Shown: one piece after another, positions 1 to 7,076 of the stretch
Layout of the letters: each line of letters begins with the position of its first letter
How positions within the stretch are numbered: the first letter of the stretch is position 1
From: CAZART01 sp964487555
GTDB taxonomy: Bacteria > Bacteroidota > Rhodothermia > Rhodothermales > VXPQ01
Direction of reading: 5' to 3'
Assembly (NCBI GenBank): GCA_964487555.1
Contig: CAZART010000016.1
Location: 1 to 61,244, forward strand
DNA: 61,244 bases
Notes under the pieces: model-generated
What the model saw: the letters and a program-made list of their open reading frames with translations, nothing else
What the model was told of the DNA's origin: nothing
The model's database searches: none
Translations under genes and position numbers: made by a program

Positions 1-988
1 TCCAGGAGAAGTAGATCGTCGTCGCCTTTCCTACGACGTGGTCCCACGGCACGAAACCCCAGATCCGGCTGTCGTACGAACTGTCGCGGTTGTCGCCCAT
101 CACAAAGAAGTAGTCCTGTTCGAAGATGTACTCTGTCGCAGGGTGTCCGTCGATCAACACCGTGCCGTCCGGAAGCGTGGTCAATTCGTGATCTTCGTAT
201 CGAACGATAACGTCTCTATACACGGCCACAGCGGCCGAATCCAACCGAACGGACTCACCTTTCGCAGGAATGTAGAGTGGTCCGTAATTGTCCTTTCCGA
301 AACCACTCCCCTGGGGGAAAATCTGCCCACCGCCGGCGCCGTCAGACGGCATTACGAGCGGACTGATCGACTCGATCTCCCGCCATGAACTTACTTCGCG
401 CGCCAGTGCAACGGTCGACTGGAACGAGACGCCGTCGAGAGTAGGACCAACAGGACCGACTTCCTCAACACCTTTCGATTCCAGGCGGTCGATTGGAAAC
501 TGGGCATCGGGTCTTCGGATGGCCAGCCAGCGTTGCTGCATGCTGCCTGAAAGAGGCATCTGGCGGCCGTCTATGTAGGGCAGCTTGTTCAGAATGGACA
601 GCGTGTCGCCTGGAAGGCCGATAACGCGTTTGATGTAGTGCGTCTTACGACCGACTCTTTTGTCTTCAAGCGGAAAGTTGAAGACGATAACGTCTCCATG
701 CTGTGGCGTCGAAAAACCGGGGAAACGCCACGACGGAAATTCGACGCCCTCGATCTGCAGATCAGTGAAAGGCACGCCGATTGTCTGCGGCAAGCGGGGT
801 CCGTAATGCAACTTGGAGACGAGCACGAAATCACCGGCCAGAAGCGTCTTCTCCATAGACGACGTGGGAATCCGAAATGCCTCGATGAGGAAACCGCGGA
901 TGAACATGGCCACTGTGAGGGCGATGACCATCGTCAGAAGCCAGTCGCGAAGCCTCACCTGCCGGCGAAGTGAGGAAACAGGCCGCAT
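1..988 (-). CDS. lepB: Signal peptidase I, copy A (3' end cut by window edge)
   Basis: Membrane-bound serine/lysine protease that removes signal peptides from exported proteins. Translating the minus strand gives about 329 visible residues: a basic N-terminus, one membrane segment at about residues 15-35, the catalytic serine in PTSSMEK (S44), the catalytic lysine in HYIKRVIG (K120) and the C-terminal box GDNRDSSYDSRIWGF. Only some 15-25 residues should be missing at the left edge, judged from copy B. The serine-lysine spacing (76) is the same in both copies. I chose ATG at 988. The frame is open further to a TTG at 1063 that would add a basic stretch resembling the N-terminus of copy B, so the start is uncertain. 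It lies directly downstream of copy B, in the same direction, and probably shares its transcript. Confidence 0.93.
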   Translation of the reverse strand, partial: MRPVSSLRRQVRLRDWLLTMVIALTVAMFIRGFLIEAFRIPTSSMEKTLLAGDFVLVSKLHYGPRLPQTIGVPFTDLQIEGVEFPSWRFPGFSTPQHGDVIVFNFPLEDKRVGRKTHYIKRVIGLPGDTLSILNKLPYIDGRQMPLSGSMQQRWLAIRRPDAQFPIDRLESKGVEEVGPVGPTLDGVSFQSTVALAREVSSWREIESISPLVMPSDGAGGGQIFPQGSGFGKDNYGPLYIPAKGESVRLDSAAVAVYRDVIVRYEDHELTTLPDGTVLIDGHPATEYIFEQDYFFVMGDNRDSSYDSRIWGFVPWDHVVGKATTIYFSW

Positions 989-1082
989 CGAGTGAATCCG
1001 CGCCTTCGTGGCAGATCGCTTCTTCGAAGGCTGATGATCGGCAATGGGGTCAGACTCGTACAACGCGCACGCTCAGGGCTAA

Positions 1083-2204
1083 TCAGTTAATCGCATGGAA
1101 GATGCGACCGAATCGCGGCAGCATAGCCTCTGAATCCCACGAGAAGTAGATCAAAATCGCCTTCCCCACTACATGATCCATCGGCACAAATCCCCAGAAC
1201 CGGCTATCCTCGGAATTGTCTCTATTATCTCCCATTACGAAGTAATAATCCTGCTGAAATGAGTAGCTTTCTGCGAGTTCTCCATCGATTGAAAACGTAC
1301 CGTCGTCCGACATTTGCACGTCATGGTTTTCGTAGCGCGTGATAACCGGACCATAAACCGGCCACGACTCCGCCGTCAGCGAAATGCGCATGCCCTTTTC
1401 GGGAATCTGTATCGGCCCATAGTCGTCCGGAGTATAGCCGCGTCCAGGAGGATACATGAGCGCGCTGTAGCCGACGTTTTCAGGAGCGAGATACGGTTCG
1501 ACCTTTTCCACCCAAGGCCAGGCGTGGATTTCAGCGACGGCCTCCGTCGTGGCGAGAACGCGCACCACACTGTCGTTTGAGGTCGCCTGCACGTCCGAGA
1601 CACCGAGGCTGCGCAATGCGGAGCCCGACAGCGCAACCCGCGGATCTTTCTTATAGACGTTCCAATATTGTTGCATTCCGTCCATCAAAGGAAGAGCTTC
1701 GCCGTTTACGTGCACGACTTTGTCGTCGACGTGAATGGTCTCACCCGGCATCCCTACGACCCGTTTGATGTAATGCATCTTGCGGTCCACGGATTTTTCC
1801 TCGGGGGGAAAATTGAAAACCACCGCGTCGCCTCGTCCGACTTCAGTGAAGCCGGGCAAACGGGTATGTGGGAGGCGAATACCCTTGATGTAGATCTGCG
1901 TAAAGGGGATGCCGATTGTCATGGGAGTGCGCGTGCCGTAGTGCAGTTTCGACACGAAAAGATAATCGCCGATCAGGAGATTTTTCTCCATCGAAGGCGT
2001 CGGAATTCTAAACAGGTCGAAGATGAGCGTACGAACGATGAGCATGACGACGAGGGCGAAAATGATCGCGTCGGTCCACTCACGAAACTTGCCTTTCGGC
2101 GGCTTCCCCTCAGATTTTCCGTTACTCTGCGCCGTGTTCATGCGCGCTAGGCGCTCGTCACTCGATGCCTTCCGTCGCTTCCTGCTTACGTTCGATGCAG
2201 CCAA
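1083..2204 (-). CDS. lepB: Signal peptidase I, copy B
   Basis: Second type I signal peptidase, 373 aa, longer than the E. coli enzyme (about 324). The basic N-terminal tail (1-40) is followed by one membrane segment (about 45-63), the nucleophile in PTPSMEK (S71), the general base in HYIKRVVG (K147) and the conserved GDNRDNSEDSRFWGF box near residue 325. Residues 165-290, between the lysine and this box, form a long insertion, as in other Bacteroidota-type SPases. The same insertion in copy A differs strongly in sequence, so the duplication is old and the two copies may prefer different substrates (inference). The gene follows the secreted-protein gene by 31 bp and precedes copy A. Confidence 0.96.
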   Translation of the reverse strand: MAASNVSRKRRKASSDERLARMNTAQSNGKSEGKPPKGKFREWTDAIIFALVVMLIVRTLIFDLFRIPTPSMEKNLLIGDYLFVSKLHYGTRTPMTIGIPFTQIYIKGIRLPHTRLPGFTEVGRGDAVVFNFPPEEKSVDRKMHYIKRVVGMPGETIHVDDKVVHVNGEALPLMDGMQQYWNVYKKDPRVALSGSALRSLGVSDVQATSNDSVVRVLATTEAVAEIHAWPWVEKVEPYLAPENVGYSALMYPPGRGYTPDDYGPIQIPEKGMRISLTAESWPVYGPVITRYENHDVQMSDDGTFSIDGELAESYSFQQDYYFVMGDNRDNSEDSRFWGFVPMDHVVGKAILIYFSWDSEAMLPRFGRIFHAIN

Positions 2205-2235
2205 CAGTCTGTATACGATTTAGGTCAATTGATCT

Positions 2236-3054
2236 TCAATTCCGCTCCGATCGCCGAAGCGGGCGTCCCAGCTTCAGATCAGGCCTGCTGATCCGATGAA
2301 CGAAGTATTTTTCGCCGTCATAGCCGGTCAGAAACCACAACCGCTGCTCTGGCAGGAAGTAGTAATCAGCGTACGCCGCTCGTTCCTCGGTACGGGTAAG
2401 CCGCCCAAGGAAGATTTCCTTCACGTCGGAAAGCACATGGCGATACTTCTGATCGCTTGCAACAACCAGGCCACGCTCGAAGGGTCCATTGACGTCCATT
2501 ACCATGAGGGGGATCGAATCATTTAACACGAACCAGTACTCAAACTGGATGTACTCCGTCGCGCCCAGTGCCTTCGAAGGATCGAGATCGGCGATCGTCT
2601 GGGTAGGCGACCCGAACTCCGCTTCGAGGCGGGCGCGAAGATCCCGAGTGAATGTCGTGTCGAGTGTGCTTATGGAGTTGCTTCCGACATAAGCCCATCG
2701 GGTGTCGATGAATTTATTTCGGAACCACGGCCGTGCGAGCTTGGGAACGAGCTCCCATCTGGTCACGGTCAGCGCCGGTTTTACGGGTTCTTGCGGACCT
2801 TTTACCGGTGGAAATACAAGCTCGACCCACTCGCGCAGCGAATCGGTCGGATAGGCCAACCGAACGACCGACATAGGCTGCGCCTGAAACCCGGTCAATA
2901 CGCGATCGGCCTGCGCCTTGAACCGTGCCGAGCGGTACCTCTCCACGAGCGACTGCGCATTTGCCGAATCGGCAAACCCGCTCCATCCGGCAACGGCAAT
3001 GGCGGTTGCGAGAGCGACGAAAAGCGGCATTGAACGAAGAACCCTCATCTTCAT
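2236..3054 (-). CDS. Conserved secreted protein of unknown function
   Basis: A 272-aa protein with a cleavable signal peptide (hydrophobic 8-27, likely cut after SANAQ near residue 34), hence periplasmic or outer-membrane facing. I do not recognise a catalytic domain. The mature part is mixed alpha/beta with many aromatic residues, and the C-terminal third is rich in Tyr and Phe (for example YADYYFLPEQRLWF). Its ATG overlaps the lepA stop in a TGATG, so translation is probably coupled to lepA, and lepB copy B follows 31 bp later. The context suggests an envelope or secretion role, but that is inference only. Confidence 0.85.
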   Translation of the reverse strand: MKMRVLRSMPLFVALATAIAVAGWSGFADSANAQSLVERYRSARFKAQADRVLTGFQAQPMSVVRLAYPTDSLREWVELVFPPVKGPQEPVKPALTVTRWELVPKLARPWFRNKFIDTRWAYVGSNSISTLDTTFTRDLRARLEAEFGSPTQTIADLDPSKALGATEYIQFEYWFVLNDSIPLMVMDVNGPFERGLVVASDQKYRHVLSDVKEIFLGRLTRTEERAAYADYYFLPEQRLWFLTGYDGEKYFVHRISRPDLKLGRPLRRSERN

Positions 3055-4862
3055 CAGTCCTCCATCGAAAGCACCGCCAGGAATGCTTCCTGCGGCACTT
3101 CAACGCTGCCAACTTGCTTCATGCGCTTCTTGCCCTCTTTCTGTTTCTCGAGCAGCTTGCGCTTTCGGCTTATGTCACCGCCGTAGCATTTTGCCGTCAC
3201 GTCCTTGCGCATCGCCTTGACGCTTTCCCGCGCTACGACGCGGCTGCCGATTGCCGCCTGGAGCGCAACCTCGAACATCTGCCGTGGAATCAGCTCCTTC
3301 AACTTGTGAGTCAGCTTGCGGCCCATGTCATAGGCTTTGTCCCGATGCACAATAGTCGACAACGCATCGACGGGGTCTCCGTTAATGAGGATGTCGAGCT
3401 TCACCAGGTCGCTCGGGCGATAATCCATAAATTCGTAATCAAATGAGGCATATCCGCGGCTTAAACTCTTCAGCTTGTCATAGAAATCGAACACGATCTC
3501 GGCTAACGGGAGCTCGTATTGGAGGTTCACACGCTCCGTATCCAGATACGTCTGGTTGACGTAGACGCCGCGGCGATCCTGACACAGCTGCATGAGATTA
3601 CCGATGTACTCCGTCGGCGTGATGATCTCGGCCTTAACGAACGGCTCCGTAAGCTCTGCGATGGCGCCGGCACTCGGCATCGTGCTTGGATTATCGACGA
3701 CGAGCTTCTCACCGTCTTGCGTGTAGACTTCGTACTTAACGTTTGGAACGGTCGTTATGATGTCCAGTCCAAACTCTCGATCGAGTCGCTCCTGAATGAT
3801 CTCCATGTGCAGCAGTCCGAGAAAACCAATCCGAAACCCAAAACCGAGGGCCACGGACGTTTCCGGCTCGTACGTGAGCGCCGCGTCGTTGAGCTGCAAC
3901 TTCTCTAAGGAGGAACGAAGATCTTCGAATTCGTCAGCGTCCGTCGGATAGACGCCGCTAAATACCATCGGCTTTACTTCTCGGAAGCCGGAGATCGCGG
4001 CATCAGCTGGATTTGCCGCCAGTGTGATGGTGTCACCGACCTTCGTATCGCGCACGTCTTTGACCGAGCCGATGATATAGCCGACGTCACCGGCACGCAG
4101 TTCGTCAACGGGCTGCATCGTCAGACGCATAATGCCGATCTCCTCTGCGTCGTATTCCTTTCGATTCGCCATGAAGCGCATCTTGTCCCCTCTGCGGAGG
4201 GTGCCGTCAAACACGCGCGTGTAGACGATCGAACCCCGATACTGGTTGAAGACCGAATCGAAAATGAGAGCCTTCAACGGCTTGCCCGGATCCCCTTTGG
4301 GTGCGGATACACGCGCAACGACCGCCTCGAGAAGGTCTTCCACGCCCTCGCCGGTCTTCGCACTGATCTTCATGATATCCTCCGCAGGTTCACCGATTAG
4401 ATCCTCGATTGTCTGTGCGATCACGTCCGGTCGCGCATTTGGAAGATCCACCTTATTGAGCACGGGAATGATCTCGAGGTCGTGCGACAGCGCAAGGTAC
4501 AGATTGGAAATCGTCTGGGCTTCTATTCCCTGCGCCGCGTCAACGACGAGTACGGCCCCTTCACACGCCTTCAAGGCGCGCGAGACTTCATACGTGAAGT
4601 CGACGTGGCCCGGCGTATCGATAAGATTTAGCACGTACAGCTCACCGTCACGTGCTTTATAGGTCATGCGAATCGCATGGCTCTTGATTGTGATACCTCG
4701 TTCACGCTCAAGATCCATACTGTCGAGGACCTGCTCCTGCAGCTCCCGCTGACTGAGCGTACCGGTGATCTCAAGGAACCGATCGGCCAGGGTACTCTTC
4801 CCGTGATCGATATGGGCTATGATGCAGAAATTCCGGATCCGGCTCTGCCTGAAGTCGGACAT
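3054..4862 (-). CDS. lepA: Elongation factor 4 (LepA), ribosome-associated GTPase
   Basis: Translation factor related to EF-G, 602 aa, the usual family length. The P-loop AHIDHGKST is at 16-24, switch II DTPGH and the NKVDLP base-specificity motif follow, and the lysine-rich C-terminal domain unique to LepA ends in the SMED stop region. The open frame extends 36 codons upstream to 4970, but that extension has no family similarity and low-complexity content, so I place the start at the ATG at 4862 (MSDFRQSRIRNF). Its stop overlaps the start of the secreted-protein gene. A long leader (to about 5443) with a minus-strand terminator precedes it. LepA next to LepB recalls the E. coli lepA-lepB operon. 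Confidence 0.98.
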   Translation of the reverse strand: MSDFRQSRIRNFCIIAHIDHGKSTLADRFLEITGTLSQRELQEQVLDSMDLERERGITIKSHAIRMTYKARDGELYVLNLIDTPGHVDFTYEVSRALKACEGAVLVVDAAQGIEAQTISNLYLALSHDLEIIPVLNKVDLPNARPDVIAQTIEDLIGEPAEDIMKISAKTGEGVEDLLEAVVARVSAPKGDPGKPLKALIFDSVFNQYRGSIVYTRVFDGTLRRGDKMRFMANRKEYDAEEIGIMRLTMQPVDELRAGDVGYIIGSVKDVRDTKVGDTITLAANPADAAISGFREVKPMVFSGVYPTDADEFEDLRSSLEKLQLNDAALTYEPETSVALGFGFRIGFLGLLHMEIIQERLDREFGLDIITTVPNVKYEVYTQDGEKLVVDNPSTMPSAGAIAELTEPFVKAEIITPTEYIGNLMQLCQDRRGVYVNQTYLDTERVNLQYELPLAEIVFDFYDKLKSLSRGYASFDYEFMDYRPSDLVKLDILINGDPVDALSTIVHRDKAYDMGRKLTHKLKELIPRQMFEVALQAAIGSRVVARESVKAMRKDVTAKCYGGDISRKRKLLEKQKEGKKRMKQVGSVEVPQEAFLAVLSMED

Positions 4863-5068
4863 TTTTTTGTCGTGCAGGACTGATGATTGATGGGACCCTG
4901 ACTCCAGGTGACCCGAGGTGCCGGCAGACGGTACTCGACCGCGACGGCGGGGAAATATTCCGGATACCATTCCCGAAAAGGTGGCCCGGGAGGCAGGCGA
5001 CTAGACCAATCGCTAACGGCGGACAGGGGCCGCAAGCGTCGTTGCAGGATGGAGCCGTTCCTTCAAAC

Positions 5069-5089
5069 AAAAAAAGCGACTTTCGCCGC
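5069..5089 (-). terminator. Intrinsic terminator, minus strand
   Basis: On the minus strand: stem GCGGC (5089-5085), loop GAAA, stem GTCGC (5080-5076, one G-U pair), then seven T (5075-5069). A stable GAAA tetraloop with an unbroken U-tract is the classic rho-independent form. It ends a transcript that comes from the 5090-5443 side and lies 207 bp before lepA. Confidence 0.75.
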
Positions 5090-5245
5090 CACCGCTAATA
5101 TACTCATGTGAATCGCCGGTTCCACATCCCGGGCTGTGTAGCGATCTACCATGGGATTTCGTGGAACCTTCGCCCCATGCGCCCGATTTTTCATACCTTG
5201 CGATCGCTGCAGCACCCTGCCCATAGGAGTCTTCAAGACGGGCAA
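5069..5245 (-). ncRNA. Candidate structured small RNA or lepA-leader attenuator
   Basis: Read on the minus strand, this stretch ends in a textbook terminator and contains a nested hairpin: an outer perfect 8-bp stem (5161-5168 with 5118-5125, GGTTCCAC/GTGGAACC), an inner 5-bp stem (5153-5157 with 5126-5130), and a small apical stem GTAG/CTAC (5138-5141 with 5146-5149). A second stem-loop lies 5' of it (TGCCC/GGGCA, 5218-5240 region). I do not recognise SRP RNA, RNase P, tmRNA or a known riboswitch in it. The 5' end is a guess. It may be a free small RNA or the leader of lepA, which starts about 200 bp downstream of the terminator. Confidence 0.4.
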
Positions 5246-5443
5246 GTGGGGATTTGCGCCCGCGGCGCTCTCATTTTTGGCAGAATTTCTTCTTCAGAGT
5301 TTACATTAACATACGTGATGGACGACATCTCTTGCAGGAGAAAGCTCTTTTCGGCTCTTCCACGACCTTCGGAAAGTCAACGGATTGGGTATTCCGCGAT
5401 GGTGCCGTGTATTAGTCTCACATGCCGAGGCAGTTAGCGCTTT

Positions 5444-6016
5444 ATGCGATCTATATCGGATGAACAGTTCACGTCATGGAGTCGTGGATTACAACGCTCG
5501 GACAAACGGGTGTATGCGGAGCTCTTTGAGGCGACGTACGATGGGCTATTTGGGTTTTCCCGCTCGATCGTGCACGACTCGCAGGCTGCGCACGACGTAC
5601 TTCAAGACGTGTATATGAAGCTGTGGCAGATTCGCGAATCGGTCGACCCCGGCCGCTCGTTGAAGTCTCTACTCTACCAGATGGTCAGAAATTATTCGTT
5701 AAACCACGAACGTCAGAAAAAAACCAGAAGTGCGGAATCCATTGACACGAGCCTGACGGAGCCGGCGGCAGTGGGCGATATCGAAGGTGACGTTCACACG
5801 AGTACGCTGAGCGACCGCATCCATTCGTGGATTGCCGAGATGCCCGAGCGTCGGCGTGAAGCCTTCGTCCTGAGCCGCTTTGAAGGACTAAGCCATGATG
5901 AGATTGCGCGTGTGATGAATCTCACGCCGCGAACGGTAAACAATCACATTGTGCTGGCTCTACAGGATCTCCGCTCCCGCTTGCAGGCCTTCGAAGCCGA
6001 AAGTGTACGCTCATGA
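5444..6016 (+). CDS. ECF sigma factor, FecI-like
   Basis: Extracytoplasmic-function RNA polymerase sigma factor, 190 aa. Region 2 spans about 22-90 (AAHDVLQDVYMKLWQ) and region 4 about 125-182 (LSHDEIARVMNLTPRTVNNH helix-turn-helix, here tyrosine-poor but typical). Its stop overlaps the start of the FecR gene in ATGA, so sigma and anti-sigma are made together. With the STN-type TonB receptor downstream this forms a surface-signalling cassette: the receptor senses its ligand and the FecR protein relays the signal to free this sigma factor. It may control its own cassette, but no promoter motif can be assigned. Confidence 0.95.
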   Translation: MRSISDEQFTSWSRGLQRSDKRVYAELFEATYDGLFGFSRSIVHDSQAAHDVLQDVYMKLWQIRESVDPGRSLKSLLYQMVRNYSLNHERQKKTRSAESIDTSLTEPAAVGDIEGDVHTSTLSDRIHSWIAEMPERRREAFVLSRFEGLSHDEIARVMNLTPRTVNNHIVLALQDLRSRLQAFEAESVRS

Positions 6017-6969
6017 AACCCGAATCTTCCAACATCCCGTTGCCGGCGTCCCTGGACGACTGGCTTGACGAGCGGACGGACGCCGAACGGCGCGCCCTGG
6101 AAGACGTCTGGACACGCGCCGGACAGGGTCGGATTGAACTGACCGACGCCGACCGTAGTAGGAAGGCAGAAGTTTGGATGGCGATCCGGCAGCAGATGAA
6201 CGAAGCAAAGCGCGAGGACCTGCCTCGTCCCCGCCTGCGCCTCGTCGAAACCCACGCCTTGCGCTGGGTAGCTGCCGCCGCCGCCATTGCCCTTCTGTTT
6301 GGTGTTGGTTACTTCTTTCGACCCGTCACCGTAGAGGCGCCGCGCGGCGCCTTCGCCGAGGTAACGCTCCCAGACGGCTCTCAGGTGCAGCTAAACAGCG
6401 AGTCCGCACTCATCTATCGAGCCCACTTCTTTAGGACGCGCCACGTTCGCCTCGAAGGCGAGGCGTTCTTTGACGTCGTGAAGGGCGACGGCCGTTTCGT
6501 CGTGGAGACGTTTAACGCTCGCGCGACCGTGCTCGGTACGTCCTTTAACGTCCGTGCTCGTCCCGACGAGGCCCACGCAAATACCTCCGTCGTTGTAGCT
6601 TCCGGAGCCGTTCGCGTAGCGGCCAAGGACGCGAAGCAGGACGGTGTAATGCTAGGCGCCGGTGAGCTAAGCCGTGTGAACGCGCAGGCTGCGAGACCGA
6701 CGGGCCCGGTACGCGTCGCTCTCGAACGCCGGCTCGCCTGGCGAACAGGCGGCCTGGCATTCAGCAACCAGCCGTTTGCATCGATCTTCGCAGAGATCGA
6801 ACGACGTTATGACATCGAAATTGAGGCCTCCGACGATATCCTTTCAGAATCTTTCAGCATCTACGTCAACGCACCGAAGTCGGCAGAATCGGTTATCGCC
6901 GACCTGGCGCGGGCTGAAGGGCTTCGCTTCCGGGCGACGTCGCAGGGGTACGAAGTTTATCATCCCTGA
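6013..6969 (+). CDS. FecR-type anti-sigma/signal-relay protein
   Basis: Inner-membrane regulator, 318 aa. Residues 1-80 are the cytoplasmic sigma-binding part, 82-102 one membrane segment (LRWVAAAAAIALLFGVGYFF), and 108-210 the periplasmic FecR domain (start EVTLPDGSQVQLNSES). The C-terminal 70 residues resemble the short secretin/TonB-like domain (DUF4974-type) found in Bacteroidota FecR proteins, likely the contact with the receptor STN domain. The start codon overlaps the sigma-factor stop. A stem-loop separates it from the receptor gene. Confidence 0.94.
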   Translation: MKPESSNIPLPASLDDWLDERTDAERRALEDVWTRAGQGRIELTDADRSRKAEVWMAIRQQMNEAKREDLPRPRLRLVETHALRWVAAAAAIALLFGVGYFFRPVTVEAPRGAFAEVTLPDGSQVQLNSESALIYRAHFFRTRHVRLEGEAFFDVVKGDGRFVVETFNARATVLGTSFNVRARPDEAHANTSVVVASGAVRVAAKDAKQDGVMLGAGELSRVNAQAARPTGPVRVALERRLAWRTGGLAFSNQPFASIFAEIERRYDIEIEASDDILSESFSIYVNAPKSAESVIADLARAEGLRFRATSQGYEVYHP

Positions 6970-6993
6970 TCGATTAACTAATTCTTATCTTTC

Positions 6994-7027
6994 AATACGA
7001 CGCGTGGAGGGAACCGCGTGTCGTATT
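6994..7027 (+). terminator. Stem-loop between fecR-like and receptor genes
   Basis: A perfect 8-bp inverted repeat AATACGAC/GTCGTATT (6994-7001 and 7020-7027) with extra inner GCG/CGC pairing. No long T-run follows, so it is more likely a partial terminator or an mRNA-stabilising element that sets receptor level relative to the regulators than a full stop. Confidence 0.45.
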
Positions 7028-7076
7028 GTTGTATTAATGCGCATCCATCATCTCTCCTCGGTTGACGTCCAGCGCA

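Larger units (their letters stand above)
4863..5443. other. Divergent intergenic region between lepA and the ECF sigma gene
   Basis: A 581-bp gap without a convincing protein gene; the short frames present have no protein-like features. It contains a minus-strand intrinsic terminator (5069-5089) and a nested hairpin (5118-5168), listed separately. I find no convincing -35/-10 pair for the sigma gene. Bases 5290-5315 are locally A+T-rich (TTTACATTAACATACG) and could carry an initiation site for either direction. Confidence 0.6.

Noticed and set aside
4863..4970. N-terminal extension of the lepA frame (36 codons)
   Set aside because: No family similarity; the ATG at 4862 gives the normal LepA N-terminus.
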